Assembly (NCBI RefSeq): GCF_030345095.1
Contig: NZ_CP128360.1
Coordinates: forward strand, 1,364,001 to 1,428,000
Direction: 5' to 3'
DNA: 64,000 nt
DNA from: Solwaraspora sp. WMMA2056
GTDB taxonomy: Bacteria > Actinomycetota > Actinomycetes > Mycobacteriales > Micromonosporaceae
Within the stretch, counting starts at the first letter, position 1, and each line of letters opens with the position of its first letter. Positions 41,589-51,058 of the stretch are shown one piece after another. A program made the position numbers and the translations under genes. The notes beneath the pieces were generated by a model that was not told the origin of the DNA, made no database searches, and saw only the letters and a list, made by a program, of their open reading frames with translations.

Positions 41589-44017
41589 CCATGATCTTCG
41601 CGTTTGCCTGGTCGCAGCTGCGGTCGTACCCGGCCCGCCTGCTCGCCATCGTCATGGCGGTGACCCTGGCTACCGGCTTCCTGACGGCGACCGCGACCTT
41701 CGCAGCGACCTCCAGCGAGGGACTACGCCGTACCGCCGCCGCACCCTTGACCACCGCCGACATAGTCTTGGAGGCCGACGACACGGTCAAGGACCCGGAG
41801 TGGTACCAGGCTGCAGCCTCCGTACCGGGGGTGCGCTCGGCCGACCCGCAGCACGCCCGTACGGTCACCGTCTTTGGTGGCTCCCGTCGCGGCGACGCCA
41901 ACGTGCAGAGCATCGCTGCTACCGAACGGGTGCGCTGGTTCGCCTTGGACGGGGGGCAGTGGCCTAGCCGTTCCAACCAGGTGGTGGCCGACCAGCGGAC
42001 CCTCGACGACCTCGGCGTGGAGGTCGGTGCCACCCTGACGTTCCGACAGGGCGACCTGGCACCGGTTCCGGTGACCGTGACCGGCGCGGCCGATCTGGGT
42101 TTCCAGCCGCTGACCGGTTCATCCTTCCGGTTTTACGCCCCGGCGTCGTTCTTCTCCGGGGACGTGCCGCCTGCCGCGCTGCTGACCGTCGCCGACCGGG
42201 CGCAGTTGGCCGCCACCCTCGACGCGCTCCGCGAAAGACTGGGCGACGGAATCACCGTCTCCGAGGCCTCGGTCGTCGCCGACCAGGCGGCTGCCCGCTT
42301 CGCCGGCGGCAACGGACAACTCGTCGTACTGATGCTGGCGTTCGCGGCGGTGGCGCTGCTGGCCGCCATGCTGGTCGTGGCCAACACCTTCCACGTGGTG
42401 ATCGTCGCGCGGGTTCGGCAGATCGCGCTGCTGCGCCTGGTCGGCGGCCACCGGTCGCAGGCCAGGCGCATGGTACTGGCGGAGGCTGCGATCGTCGGTG
42501 GGATCGGCGGTCTGGCTGGTGCCGCTGTCGGGGTGGGTCTCGGCTACCTCGGCGCGACTACCCTGGACATCGCTGGTGGCGGCCTACGGGTCTCACCGAC
42601 CGCCCTGGCCGGTTGCGTTGCCGTCGGAATGGTGGCCACGGTGGTGGCTGCCTGGACACCAGCCCGGCGGGCCACCCGGATCCCTCCCGTCCGGGCCCTG
42701 CAGACAGCTGAAGAGCCACCGGCCGGATCGGTCCGGATCGGTCGTCGTCTGGTCGTCGGCAGCATCATCACCGCCATCGGTGCGGTGGCGCTGGTCGTGG
42801 CCGCCGTCGGTGCCGCACTACCCCTGGCCCTGGTGGGCGGGCTGCTTCTGGCGACCGGCCTCCTGACGGGCCTGCCCTCACTGATCGGCCTGCTGCTGGC
42901 TCCGGTGGCCCGACTACTCGAACGCTTCGGGGTTGCCGCTGGTCTGGCCGGCACCAGTCTTAGCCAGAACGCCCGCCGCACTGCCTCGGCCGCGATGGTC
43001 GTGGTGGTCGGCGCCGCCCTGATCAGCAGCCTGGCGGTGGCCGCCACCACCGGACGTGCCACCGTGGCCGCGGACCTGGAGGCTCGGTACCCGATCGCGG
43101 CCAGCCTCCGCACCGACGGCTCGGCGATCAGCATCGACACAGTTGAGGCTCTGGCCCGGGTACCGCAGGTCACGACCACCGCGACGGTCGGCACCATCAC
43201 CGCACGCTTCCCCGACGGTGGCAGGGCCACACCCCGGCTGCTCGCGGCCACACCCGAGAACCTCGCTCCCCAGGCCCGGCCAGAAGGGACCGTCCTGCTC
43301 CCCGCCACCTACCTCACCGCCCTCGGACTGGCCGAGGGTGAGCCCATCACCGTGGCGGTGGGCGAGCGGGAACTCCGGTTGACCGCCCACGCCTCCCGGC
43401 TGGCCGACACCACGGGACAACTCCTCGGTGTGGTCAACCCGGCGACCCTGGCCGCGCATCAGATCACGACGACCCCGACCGCAGTGTGGGCAGCGGCGGC
43501 GGTGGGCTTCGACCGGGACGCCCTGACCGCCGACGTCAACGCGGTGGCTGCGCGCGACCCCAGAGTCCAGGTCGGCGGCGGCGTCACCGAGGGCGGCGAC
43601 ATCGCCAACGTCCTGTCCATCCTGCTCGGTCTCTCCCTGGCGATGTTGCTGGTGACCGTCGTGATCGCCCTGCTGGGCATCGCGAACCTGCTCGGCCTGT
43701 CGGTCATCGAACGGGCCCGGGAGATGGCGCTGCTGCGGGCTCTCGGCACCCGCCGGGGGCGACTGAGGTCGATGCTCACGGCTGAGGCCGTCACCATCAC
43801 CACCCTGGGCACCCTCATCGGAATCCTGATCGGGGTTCCCGTGGGCCTGGCCGGGGTCGCCGCAGCGGTGGGGCGCACCGCTGAGCCGGTGATCCGGCTG
43901 CCCTGGGGGCAACTCGTCCTAGTCCTCGTAGTTGCCATCCTGACCGGGGTGCTGGCGAGTGTGGCGCCGGCCCGCCGAGCGGCCAGGGTGGCACCCGCCG
44001 AGGGGCTGACTCGGTAG
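41585..44017 (+). CDS. FtsX-type ABC transporter permease
   Basis: An 810-residue permease with two FtsX cores. There is a first membrane helix (residues about 15-38), a large extracellular domain, three helices near 240-365, four more hydrophobic stretches between about 390 and 500, a second extracellular domain, then the last three helices near 680-800 ending in ARRAARVAPAEGLTR. The layout fits exporters for antimicrobial-peptide defence. With the adjacent lantibiotic cluster, a role in self-protection is plausible but not shown. GTG 41585 overlaps the ATPase stop; ATG 41591 also fits. Confidence 0.9.
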   Translation: MTMIFAFAWSQLRSYPARLLAIVMAVTLATGFLTATATFAATSSEGLRRTAAAPLTTADIVLEADDTVKDPEWYQAAASVPGVRSADPQHARTVTVFGGSRRGDANVQSIAATERVRWFALDGGQWPSRSNQVVADQRTLDDLGVEVGATLTFRQGDLAPVPVTVTGAADLGFQPLTGSSFRFYAPASFFSGDVPPAALLTVADRAQLAATLDALRERLGDGITVSEASVVADQAAARFAGGNGQLVVLMLAFAAVALLAAMLVVANTFHVVIVARVRQIALLRLVGGHRSQARRMVLAEAAIVGGIGGLAGAAVGVGLGYLGATTLDIAGGGLRVSPTALAGCVAVGMVATVVAAWTPARRATRIPPVRALQTAEEPPAGSVRIGRRLVVGSIITAIGAVALVVAAVGAALPLALVGGLLLATGLLTGLPSLIGLLLAPVARLLERFGVAAGLAGTSLSQNARRTASAAMVVVVGAALISSLAVAATTGRATVAADLEARYPIAASLRTDGSAISIDTVEALARVPQVTTTATVGTITARFPDGGRATPRLLAATPENLAPQARPEGTVLLPATYLTALGLAEGEPITVAVGERELRLTAHASRLADTTGQLLGVVNPATLAAHQITTTPTAVWAAAAVGFDRDALTADVNAVAARDPRVQVGGGVTEGGDIANVLSILLGLSLAMLLVTVVIALLGIANLLGLSVIERAREMALLRALGTRRGRLRSMLTAEAVTITTLGTLIGILIGVPVGLAGVAAAVGRTAEPVIRLPWGQLVLVLVVAILTGVLASVAPARRAARVAPAEGLTR

Positions 44018-44055
44018 CAAAATGTGCAACTTCGCATGCTGAAAGTGAACTTATA

Positions 44056-44084
44056 TTGACTTGATCAAATATGTCTATTACCGT
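44056..44084 (+). promoter_or_regulatory. Promoter of the lantibiotic-cluster regulator gene
   Basis: TTGACT (44056-44061), 17-bp spacer, TACCGT (44079-44084), within an AT-rich stretch that contrasts with the surrounding GC-rich DNA. Confidence 0.65.
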
Positions 44085-44129
44085 CCTTGCTGTCAGGTTG
44101 TTCAGACTCGGCTTGGCGGGGGACGGTTC

Positions 44130-44792
44130 GTGACGGATGTGCTGGTGGTAGGCGACGAGACCCTGATCAGTGTCGGAATCAAGATGATTCTGGAGAGCGG
44201 CGGAGGACTCGATGTCGCCACCACTGAGTGGAAGGACGCCCGATCCGCTGTCGAGCAGCGCCGGCCGGCCGTGGTGCTGCTCGCCGGCTTGCGGGAACAA
44301 ATCACTGTGCTCGACCAACTGCAGGCTCTGGGTGGAGTATCCGCCATCGCCGTCCTGACCACTCGGGCTGTGCCGGACCTTGTGCTCGATGCGTTACGAG
44401 GTGGGGCGTGCGGCTTTCTGCTGCGCGACACTCAACCTGAGCAGCTTGTCGCGGCAGTGCGGGCGCTTGCCCGGGGTAGCGTCGTGCTGGCGCCCGAGGC
44501 ATCCTCGGTGGTGATGCATGCGGCCATCCGGCCTGAGGTCGTTCCCACTTACGGTTCACGAGCGGTCGAGCGGCTCAAACAGCTTTCTGACCGAGACCAG
44601 AGCATCCTGCGGTTACTCACTGCAGGACTCACCAACTCCGAGATTAGCAAACAAGTCTTTCTCAGCACGGCGACCGTGAAGGAGCACGTCAGCCTCATAC
44701 TCGCAAAGTTGCACGTGAGAAACCGCGTACAGGCTGCGGTCCTGGCTTGCTCCGCTGGCCTTTGTGTCGACGAGGATGGCCGTCGCTGCTGA
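44130..44792 (+). CDS. LuxR-type regulator with Asp-less receiver (GarR-like)
   Basis: A 220-residue protein with the fold of a NarL response regulator. The receiver starts VLVVGDETLISVG. At the phosphoacceptor position it reads VVLLAGLRE, with Ala52 in place of Asp, and the conserved Lys is Arg (FLLRDT). Phosphorylation at the normal site is therefore not possible. The C-terminal helix-turn-helix is intact (SDRDQSILRLLTAGLTNSEIS, then VKEHVSLILAKL). It is the likely pathway regulator of the adjacent lantibiotic genes, perhaps acting without a kinase or sensing a ligand. GTG 44130 follows GGGGGACGG. Confidence 0.88.
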   Translation: MTDVLVVGDETLISVGIKMILESGGGLDVATTEWKDARSAVEQRRPAVVLLAGLREQITVLDQLQALGGVSAIAVLTTRAVPDLVLDALRGGACGFLLRDTQPEQLVAAVRALARGSVVLAPEASSVVMHAAIRPEVVPTYGSRAVERLKQLSDRDQSILRLLTAGLTNSEISKQVFLSTATVKEHVSLILAKLHVRNRVQAAVLACSAGLCVDEDGRRC

Positions 44793-45045
44793 ACGACCCT
44801 GGATCTTGTAGAGAACTTCCCCGCTTGGAAGGATCGAGAGATGGCGGGAACGAAGCAGTAACCGCAGGCGTTGCAGGATCCGGCGGTGCGTCGACTGATG
44901 CTGTGGTCTGCGCATGCATTCCGCCATATAAATATCGGATTACCCAAATGCGAATTACATCCTCTGTGCTCAAATCCAGCTCCGCGAGGTGGTTGGCGCC
45001 GGCAGCCGAGGTTTGCAGAACACTGCGGTTCACTGCCTGTTCTGA

Positions 45046-46068
45046 TTATTCCACTGACAGTCGAAATTCCTCCGCAAGCAGCTCGTATGAGCGCTGCCGC
45101 GCCCCAAGGCCGGGGCAGTTCGTCGTCAGCATCACCTCATGGACGTCGTAGAGGGTCTGCAGCCTGCGGATCTCCTTCCCCACCACGGCGGGTGTGCCTG
45201 CGATCTGCAGGTACGGGCGGGATTCGCGCAGTCTGCGATCCTCGTCCGTGAGCTGGTAACGGCGGGCATCATCGAGATTCGGCGCGCCCCCTCGGTACTC
45301 GTCGGTGCGCTGAACTTGCGCCCTCCACCCCGTGGTGCACGACATCCAGAAGCAGGCCGCCAACTCCTCGGCCTCAGCATCCGAATCAGCGCATAGCACC
45401 CGTAGAGCCAACATCGCCTGTGGCTGTTCCAGCCACGCCGAGGGGCGGAATTTTTCCCGGTACACCGCGAGGGCCTCCGGGCATTCGGCGGGGGCGATGA
45501 ACTGGGCGAGGCAGAAGGGTAGCCCGAGCATCCCAGCCATCTGGGCGCTGGATTTTCCAGAGCCGAGCATCCACGGTATCGGCGGCGTTGGTATCTCGGG
45601 CGTCACAGACACCCTGGTGATCGTCCGGCCATCGCCAAGGAATCCGAGCAATCCTCCGATCTGCTGTAGAAAAGCCTCGTCAGTGCGGATCGCGTAGGGA
45701 TTGAGTAGTTCCGCGAAGGCGGGCGGACCGCCGAGTCCACGCCCGAAACCGAGATCGATGCGTCCCGGGTGCAGAGCCGTGAGAACACGGAACGTTTCGG
45801 CCACCTTGAGGGGACTGTAATGAGGTAACAGCACGCCGCCGCTGCCAACCCGAATCCGGCTGGTGACTGCAGCCGCCGCAGCCGCGACCACCTCGGGCGC
45901 GGCGCACGCATGTGCCGCACTGCCGTGGTGTTCGGCAATCCAGTACCGGTGGTAGCCGTGCGACTCGACGCTGTGGGCCAACGTGACGCAGTCGCGGACC
46001 GCCTCAGCCGGGCTGCCGTCACGGAACACCGGAACCTGATCCAACACGCTGAGCACGATGTCTCCCAA
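45046..46068 (-). CDS. garO: LLM-family flavin monooxygenase of the lantibiotic cluster (GarO-like)
   Basis: A protein of about 340 residues of the bacterial luciferase-like family: LSVLDQVPVFRDG at the start, GYHRYWIAEHHG, and VGSGGVLLPHYSPLKVAE. In the actagardine cluster of Actinoplanes the luciferase-like GarO oxidises a thioether to the sulfoxide. Here the cluster has the same set of genes, so the same reaction is predicted. LLM proteins in other lanthipeptide clusters can instead reduce dehydroalanine, so this needs the product. I chose TTG 46068 because GAGGAGG precedes it. GTG 46092 lies further up without a site. It is the last gene of the operon. Confidence 0.85.
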   Translation of the reverse strand: MGDIVLSVLDQVPVFRDGSPAEAVRDCVTLAHSVESHGYHRYWIAEHHGSAAHACAAPEVVAAAAAAVTSRIRVGSGGVLLPHYSPLKVAETFRVLTALHPGRIDLGFGRGLGGPPAFAELLNPYAIRTDEAFLQQIGGLLGFLGDGRTITRVSVTPEIPTPPIPWMLGSGKSSAQMAGMLGLPFCLAQFIAPAECPEALAVYREKFRPSAWLEQPQAMLALRVLCADSDAEAEELAACFWMSCTTGWRAQVQRTDEYRGGAPNLDDARRYQLTDEDRRLRESRPYLQIAGTPAVVGKEIRRLQTLYDVHEVMLTTNCPGLGARQRSYELLAEEFRLSVE

Positions 46069-46103
46069 GGCTTCCTCCTCACGAGTGTTCACTCGATGAA
46101 CGC

Positions 46104-47828
46104 TCAGATCAGCAGCTGCCGACCCGCGAACTCCCGGTAGAGCTCGTTGTTGGTGAGCAGGTCATCGTGTTGTCCGACGGCTGTGGCGCGGCCCTCGTCG
46201 ATAACCACGATCCGGTCGGCGCGTACCACGGTGGCCAGCCGATGCGCGACGATCAGGACGGTGCGTCCGGCGGCGAGCGTTCCGAGACTGTCCTGCAGTA
46301 GCTGCTCGTTGCGGGCGTCCAGATGTGCGGTCGGTTCGTCGAAGAGCAGAACTGGCGACTTGGCGAGCAGCGCCCGGGCGACCGCCAACCGCTGCCGCTC
46401 CCCGCCGGAAAGCATGCCCCCACCCTCGCCGACCGGAGCTTGCAGGCCAGCTGGGTGCCGCGCGATCAGCAGGTCCAGGTTCACCGCTCGGGCAACTGCA
46501 TCGATCTCGAGATCGGATGCTTCCTGAGCCGCAAGGGTGAGGTTGTCCCGGACGGAGCCGGCCAGCACCGGCGCCTCCTGCTCCACGTATCCGAGAAGGG
46601 CGCGTAACTCGTCCAAGGGGTACTCGCGGATGTCACGACCGTACAACCGGATCTCTCCCTTGGAGACCTCGTACAGGCGAGCGATCAATGCCAGGATGGT
46701 GGACTTGCCAGCTCCGGACGGTCCCACCAGGGCGGTGGTACTGCCTTCAGGAATCTGGAAGCTGACGTTACGCAGCACCACGTCGCCGTGATAGCCGAAT
46801 GACACGTCATCGAACTCGATGGCGGGTACGGGGTGCCAGGTGGGGGAGATGGTCGACGACCGTGCCGGCATGACCTGTTTCTCGTCCGGCAAGGTGAGAA
46901 TCTCCTGGATTCGGCTCAATGCGCCCCGCCCGCTCTGTATCGTGGTCACGGCGTCGGCGACTTGGGCTAGCGGCAGTGCGAGGACGAACAGGAACAACAG
47001 GAACGCCACCAAGTCCCCAAGTTGCATGGCACCCTGTGCAACCCGCAGACCGCCGAATCCGATCACGGCGACGAACGCACCCTGCAGGGCAAGCCGCACG
47101 ATCGGGCCGATGTACGCGGAGACCTGCGCGAGCCGGACGCCTGCGCGTCGAGCCTGGTCGGCGCACTCGACCACTTTGGCGGTCTCAGAATCGGTGGCGC
47201 CTGCGATGCGGATCGTACGGACGGCACCGAGGGCGCGAGCCAACGCGGCGATCAGCCCCCCGACCGTCTCTTGGACGGTCCCACTCACGGCCGCCAGTCT
47301 CCGGCTGAGGAAGCGGACGCCCACCGCCCCCAGCAGCACCGGCAACAGGCTGACGCCGAGTAGTAGGGGGTCGATGATCGCCATTGCTATCAATGCTCCG
47401 GACACCAGGAGCAGTCCGCTGACCATATCGACCACACCGGAGGCGAACATCGAGCGGAGCAGCGGCGTGTCCGAGCCGACCCTGGCGATCAGGTCGCCGG
47501 ACTCGCGCCCATCGTAAACACTGACCGGCAGCCGTAGCAGGTGCACGACGAGGGCGCGTCGCGCGGCGAACACCACCGCCTCCCCGGTGCACTGCAAAAG
47601 GAACTGCTGTGCGGCACCCACACCCGCTCCAGCGACCATCACGGCCAGCACCAACGTCGCAGCCGTCCCATAGGGCTCGCCCGACTCAAGAGCGGTCAGT
47701 ACTCGACGTATGAGCAACGGTTGGCAGAGCTGTCCCGCGACCCCGACGAGCGCGAGCACCCCAGCTGCGATCAGCTTGCCCCGATGCGCGGACAGGCTAC
47801 GCCGCAGCACGCTCGAACGACTCAGCAC
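46104..47828 (-). CDS. garT: ABC exporter of the lantibiotic cluster (GarT-like)
   Basis: A 574-residue half-transporter with a six-helix membrane domain followed by an ATPase domain: GPSGAGKSTILALIARLY, LSGGERQRLAVARALL, VLLFDEPTAHLD. Unlike many type II LanT proteins it has no N-terminal C39 peptidase domain, so it exports but cannot cut the leader. It is expected to export the lantibiotic or protect the producer. GTG 47828 overlaps the end of lanM, which places it in the same operon. Confidence 0.9.
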   Translation of the reverse strand: MLSRSSVLRRSLSAHRGKLIAAGVLALVGVAGQLCQPLLIRRVLTALESGEPYGTAATLVLAVMVAGAGVGAAQQFLLQCTGEAVVFAARRALVVHLLRLPVSVYDGRESGDLIARVGSDTPLLRSMFASGVVDMVSGLLLVSGALIAMAIIDPLLLGVSLLPVLLGAVGVRFLSRRLAAVSGTVQETVGGLIAALARALGAVRTIRIAGATDSETAKVVECADQARRAGVRLAQVSAYIGPIVRLALQGAFVAVIGFGGLRVAQGAMQLGDLVAFLLFLFVLALPLAQVADAVTTIQSGRGALSRIQEILTLPDEKQVMPARSSTISPTWHPVPAIEFDDVSFGYHGDVVLRNVSFQIPEGSTTALVGPSGAGKSTILALIARLYEVSKGEIRLYGRDIREYPLDELRALLGYVEQEAPVLAGSVRDNLTLAAQEASDLEIDAVARAVNLDLLIARHPAGLQAPVGEGGGMLSGGERQRLAVARALLAKSPVLLFDEPTAHLDARNEQLLQDSLGTLAAGRTVLIVAHRLATVVRADRIVVIDEGRATAVGQHDDLLTNNELYREFAGRQLLI

Positions 47829-50800
47829 GTGCGTGGGCTGTCGGGCGTTTCCAGCCAGGCGATCGCAGGAACTTCGGCCGGGTACGCAAGTCGCAGCAGG
47901 CCCAGGCAAATGCCGGCGGCGCCCAACATCAGGCCCGGCATGTAGATGTCTCCGACCAGACCGCAACGCATTCCGTTCGTGGCGATGTCACCGACCACCG
48001 ATGCGGTCAGTCGTTCGTACCTGCCCGGTGCCGGTAGGACCCGCTCTGCGAGATCGAACAGCGACAAGGCACCGAAGTCACCGTGGCAGACGCTGTGATT
48101 CAGACCGAAACCCTTGGCAGCCACCAGGCTCAGGGCTGCGTCGGCCTCCGCGATCAACCCGCTGTCACCCTGACGGTGGTCTCGGAGGATGAGAAGCCGA
48201 GACAGCCCGATGCCGGCACCACCGTGGCACCACAGGGCAGGGTAGGAGCCAGTACCCGCCATCTCCGGGCGCAGGTCGCGCCAGGCGCCATCGGCAGGCA
48301 CGTACAGGGCGCGATCGAAATCGACCGCCCGGCTCGCCAGCTCGTGCAGCGACTGATCGTCAAACTCTGCGGCGAGCCGGTACAGCGGCCATGCGATACC
48401 GGCCGCGCCGTGTGAGAAGCCCCCCAGCAGCGGACCATCTGGGGTGGCTGGCCAGCCGGCTGCGCCGTTCACGTCGACCACGTTCGCCGCCAAGCGTTCA
48501 GCGCACACTGCCGCCACGTCCCGTACGCCGGGCATCTGATGTCGCCGGTGTAGATCCAGAGCGACCACTGCGCACCCGGCCAGTCCGGCGATGAGGTCGG
48601 GACACTCCTCGCGCGTGGCGCACTCGCGCCACCACGGGACCGCTTCGGAGATCGCCTCCCAGTATACCGGCTCGCCCGTCGCGTGTGCAACGTGGTCCAG
48701 GGCGTAGAGCAAGCCGGCGGTACCGCTGTAGGCACCGACCGTCTCGACGATACGATGCTCGGCGAGGTACCGCAGGTAGCCCACTACAGGGCGGGCGGCA
48801 CGGTGCGCGATCTCCAGGTACCGGTCGTCACCGAACACTCGGGCCGCATATGCGTACATCACCGCGAGCCCCGCGATACCGTCGTACAGTCCAGTCGCCA
48901 ACGGCTTGTAGCTGTAGGTTTCCTGCGTGATGCCCTCGATGCTGACGCCGATCCAGGATACGTCGTCGGTGCCGAGGATCGCCTCGTCCGCCAGCCGCCG
49001 CGCGATCCGGTTGGCGAGCACAGCGGGATCCGTCTCATGTCCACCAGGGCGGGCGACGGGCTGGCCGACGACCGGCCGCGGCCGCGGCAGGGTGCCCATC
49101 GAGTCCTCGATTATCCGGACCTGGGCAGCGCGGTGCGCCGGTCCGAACTCGGCCAGCCGCCCGGTCAACACCGAGATGGCTGAGGCACCGAAGTACCCCG
49201 GATGCAGCAGACGGGCTCCAGTGCGGATTTCGCGGCTCCCCGCGATGCTCTGGAAGCAGGGGATGTCACCGGCGAGCAGTTGACGTCGCTCGGATTCGAT
49301 GATCGGGACAAGTTCCGGACGGGCGTCGGCGGCGGCCCACAGCTTGTCAAGCAGCCTGTCCCGGTCGTTGGCATCGCGCAGATAATCCGGGTGGAAGCTC
49401 TCCGTCAGGAAGAGGCTGTACCGCCGGGTCGGACGAGCCAGATGGCGTACCTCGACGTCCCGGAACCCGTGTAGCAGCCGGTCGAAGTCGGAGCGGTGCG
49501 CAACCATCAGGTCGTACGCCTCGGTGAAGCCGGCGACCACCTCGGAGGTATGCGTCCAGGGCTGCACCTCCCCGCCGGTGACAACTGGACGGTTCAATGC
49601 GCCGGCCATGACTGCCTCGACTGCTTCGATGCGGGCAACGTCGGTGTAGGCGTCCACCACGCGGGGAATCGGGCGCGGAGCGGCCTGCGGTTCCCCGCCT
49701 CCGATGGCGCTGACGTCGACACTGTGGCGTTGCCGGCCACCGAAAGCGCGGGCCGGAAGGATACCGACCGCCAGCACACTACGGTTGAGCACGTCCAGCG
49801 CGCGCCCGTACGCATCTTCGGCCGAGCGGCCGAGTTCACCGCACTGCAGTACGGTCTCCAGGTCAATGGGCGTGAACGACGAACCGGCAGCGATCACGTT
49901 CTCCATGTGCATGTCCACGCCGCCGAGCAGCAGCATCACCGCCAGCACGGAACCTGCTCGCCGGTAGAAGTCGGATAGTTCGTCGGCGTCGACGCAGGGC
50001 GCGTGCCGGACGAACTCACACCAGCCATGCCCGCCGCAGTCGAGCACCCGTGGAGCGGTCACCGGCACACTCAGTCCTTGCCGGTCCAGAGCGGCGACTG
50101 TCTCGGCGTACGCCTTCTCGGCTGCTACCGACCGCGGCTTGTAGATCAGATCGGTGCCGTCGGAGAAGGTCACCTGCGCCACTGACCGTCCACCATGGTG
50201 TGGATCTCCAAGGTCAAGCCGGAAGGCGCTCACGACGGTCGCTGACGGGGGTAACAGTCCAACGCGCCGCAGTTGATGCTCATCCCCGGCTAAGCGCTCG
50301 AACAGTTCTGCTGTGTAGTCGACCCAACGCCGGCCGGCTTCGATGAGACACCGACCGAGCACGGGATACTCGCCGAACAACGCACGAAGGTAATCTGGGT
50401 CGGTGAGCAGCCGCCTGTCGTAGTCGTCGTACCTCTCCTGCGGGGTGTCGCCCATGAGCTTGCCGTGCAAGCGAGCGACGTTGAGTTCCAACAGCATGGT
50501 TCGGGTTGCGATCGACAGTAACCGGTTGGCGAGTGCCTCAAGCAGTGAATTGCGTAAGCCGGCGATGGACGTTCGCTCCGCTAGGCGCTCCCGTAGTCGC
50601 GCCTCGTAGAAAGCGAGAAACGGATGAATCAGGCCGCTGAAAAGTAGCCGGTCGAACCCTTGGGACCACAATCTGGTGGGCAGTTTGAGAAAGGCTACCT
50701 CGCTGGCGTCCGTGTCGAGCACCACTGCGAGTTCGTTCGCCCAGTCGAGCAGATGGTCGGGTGGGTCGAAATCCTCCCCCGAGATCATTTTCCCAAATGC

Positions 50801-50989
50801 AGCACGACTTATCGCCAACTCGCGTAACCGGATGTCGAGAATGCGGTCATCGAGGAAGGCGGAATCTCGCCACGAACAAACAAGATCATCGTGTCCCGGT
50901 GTCGGCTGGTCGTTCGTCGATGCCGGACGTTCGTGCAGGTAGGCACTTCGTCGAATATTGAAGGGATCAAGTGCAAGGGCCGGTGACAT
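47822..50989 (-). CDS. garM: Type II lanthipeptide synthetase LanM (GarM-like)
   Basis: A 1055-residue bifunctional enzyme. The N-terminal dehydratase half has LIYKPRSVAAEKAYAE, HMENVIAAG and PIDLETVLQ, the kinase-like residues that phosphorylate Ser/Thr before elimination. The C-terminal LanC half carries the zinc ligands in WCHGGAGIGL (about residue 918) and NHSVCHGD (about 967), which activate Cys for thioether rings. It modifies the precursor encoded 69 bp upstream. ATG 50989 has GCAGGAG upstream. A hairpin lies in the gap to the precursor gene. Confidence 0.96.
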   Translation of the reverse strand: MSPALALDPFNIRRSAYLHERPASTNDQPTPGHDDLVCSWRDSAFLDDRILDIRLRELAISRAAFGKMISGEDFDPPDHLLDWANELAVVLDTDASEVAFLKLPTRLWSQGFDRLLFSGLIHPFLAFYEARLRERLAERTSIAGLRNSLLEALANRLLSIATRTMLLELNVARLHGKLMGDTPQERYDDYDRRLLTDPDYLRALFGEYPVLGRCLIEAGRRWVDYTAELFERLAGDEHQLRRVGLLPPSATVVSAFRLDLGDPHHGGRSVAQVTFSDGTDLIYKPRSVAAEKAYAETVAALDRQGLSVPVTAPRVLDCGGHGWCEFVRHAPCVDADELSDFYRRAGSVLAVMLLLGGVDMHMENVIAAGSSFTPIDLETVLQCGELGRSAEDAYGRALDVLNRSVLAVGILPARAFGGRQRHSVDVSAIGGGEPQAAPRPIPRVVDAYTDVARIEAVEAVMAGALNRPVVTGGEVQPWTHTSEVVAGFTEAYDLMVAHRSDFDRLLHGFRDVEVRHLARPTRRYSLFLTESFHPDYLRDANDRDRLLDKLWAAADARPELVPIIESERRQLLAGDIPCFQSIAGSREIRTGARLLHPGYFGASAISVLTGRLAEFGPAHRAAQVRIIEDSMGTLPRPRPVVGQPVARPGGHETDPAVLANRIARRLADEAILGTDDVSWIGVSIEGITQETYSYKPLATGLYDGIAGLAVMYAYAARVFGDDRYLEIAHRAARPVVGYLRYLAEHRIVETVGAYSGTAGLLYALDHVAHATGEPVYWEAISEAVPWWRECATREECPDLIAGLAGCAVVALDLHRRHQMPGVRDVAAVCAERLAANVVDVNGAAGWPATPDGPLLGGFSHGAAGIAWPLYRLAAEFDDQSLHELASRAVDFDRALYVPADGAWRDLRPEMAGTGSYPALWCHGGAGIGLSRLLILRDHRQGDSGLIAEADAALSLVAAKGFGLNHSVCHGDFGALSLFDLAERVLPAPGRYERLTASVVGDIATNGMRCGLVGDIYMPGLMLGAAGICLGLLRLAYPAEVPAIAWLETPDSPRTC

Positions 50990-51012
50990 TGCTGCTCCTG
51001 CGGGGAAGGGGA

Positions 51013-51045
51013 GGCCCGGGAGGGTGCGCTGCACGCTCCCGGGCC
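51013..51045 (-). terminator. Hairpin between lanA and lanM (attenuator candidate)
   Basis: 10-bp arms GGCCCGGGAG (51013-51022) and CTCCCGGGCC (51036-51045) continue, after one mismatch, into GTGC/GCAC around a GCT loop. It lies 14 bp past the precursor gene stop. Partial termination here would give more precursor than synthetase mRNA. Confidence 0.6.
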
Positions 51046-51058
51046 CGATGGCCGGTCC

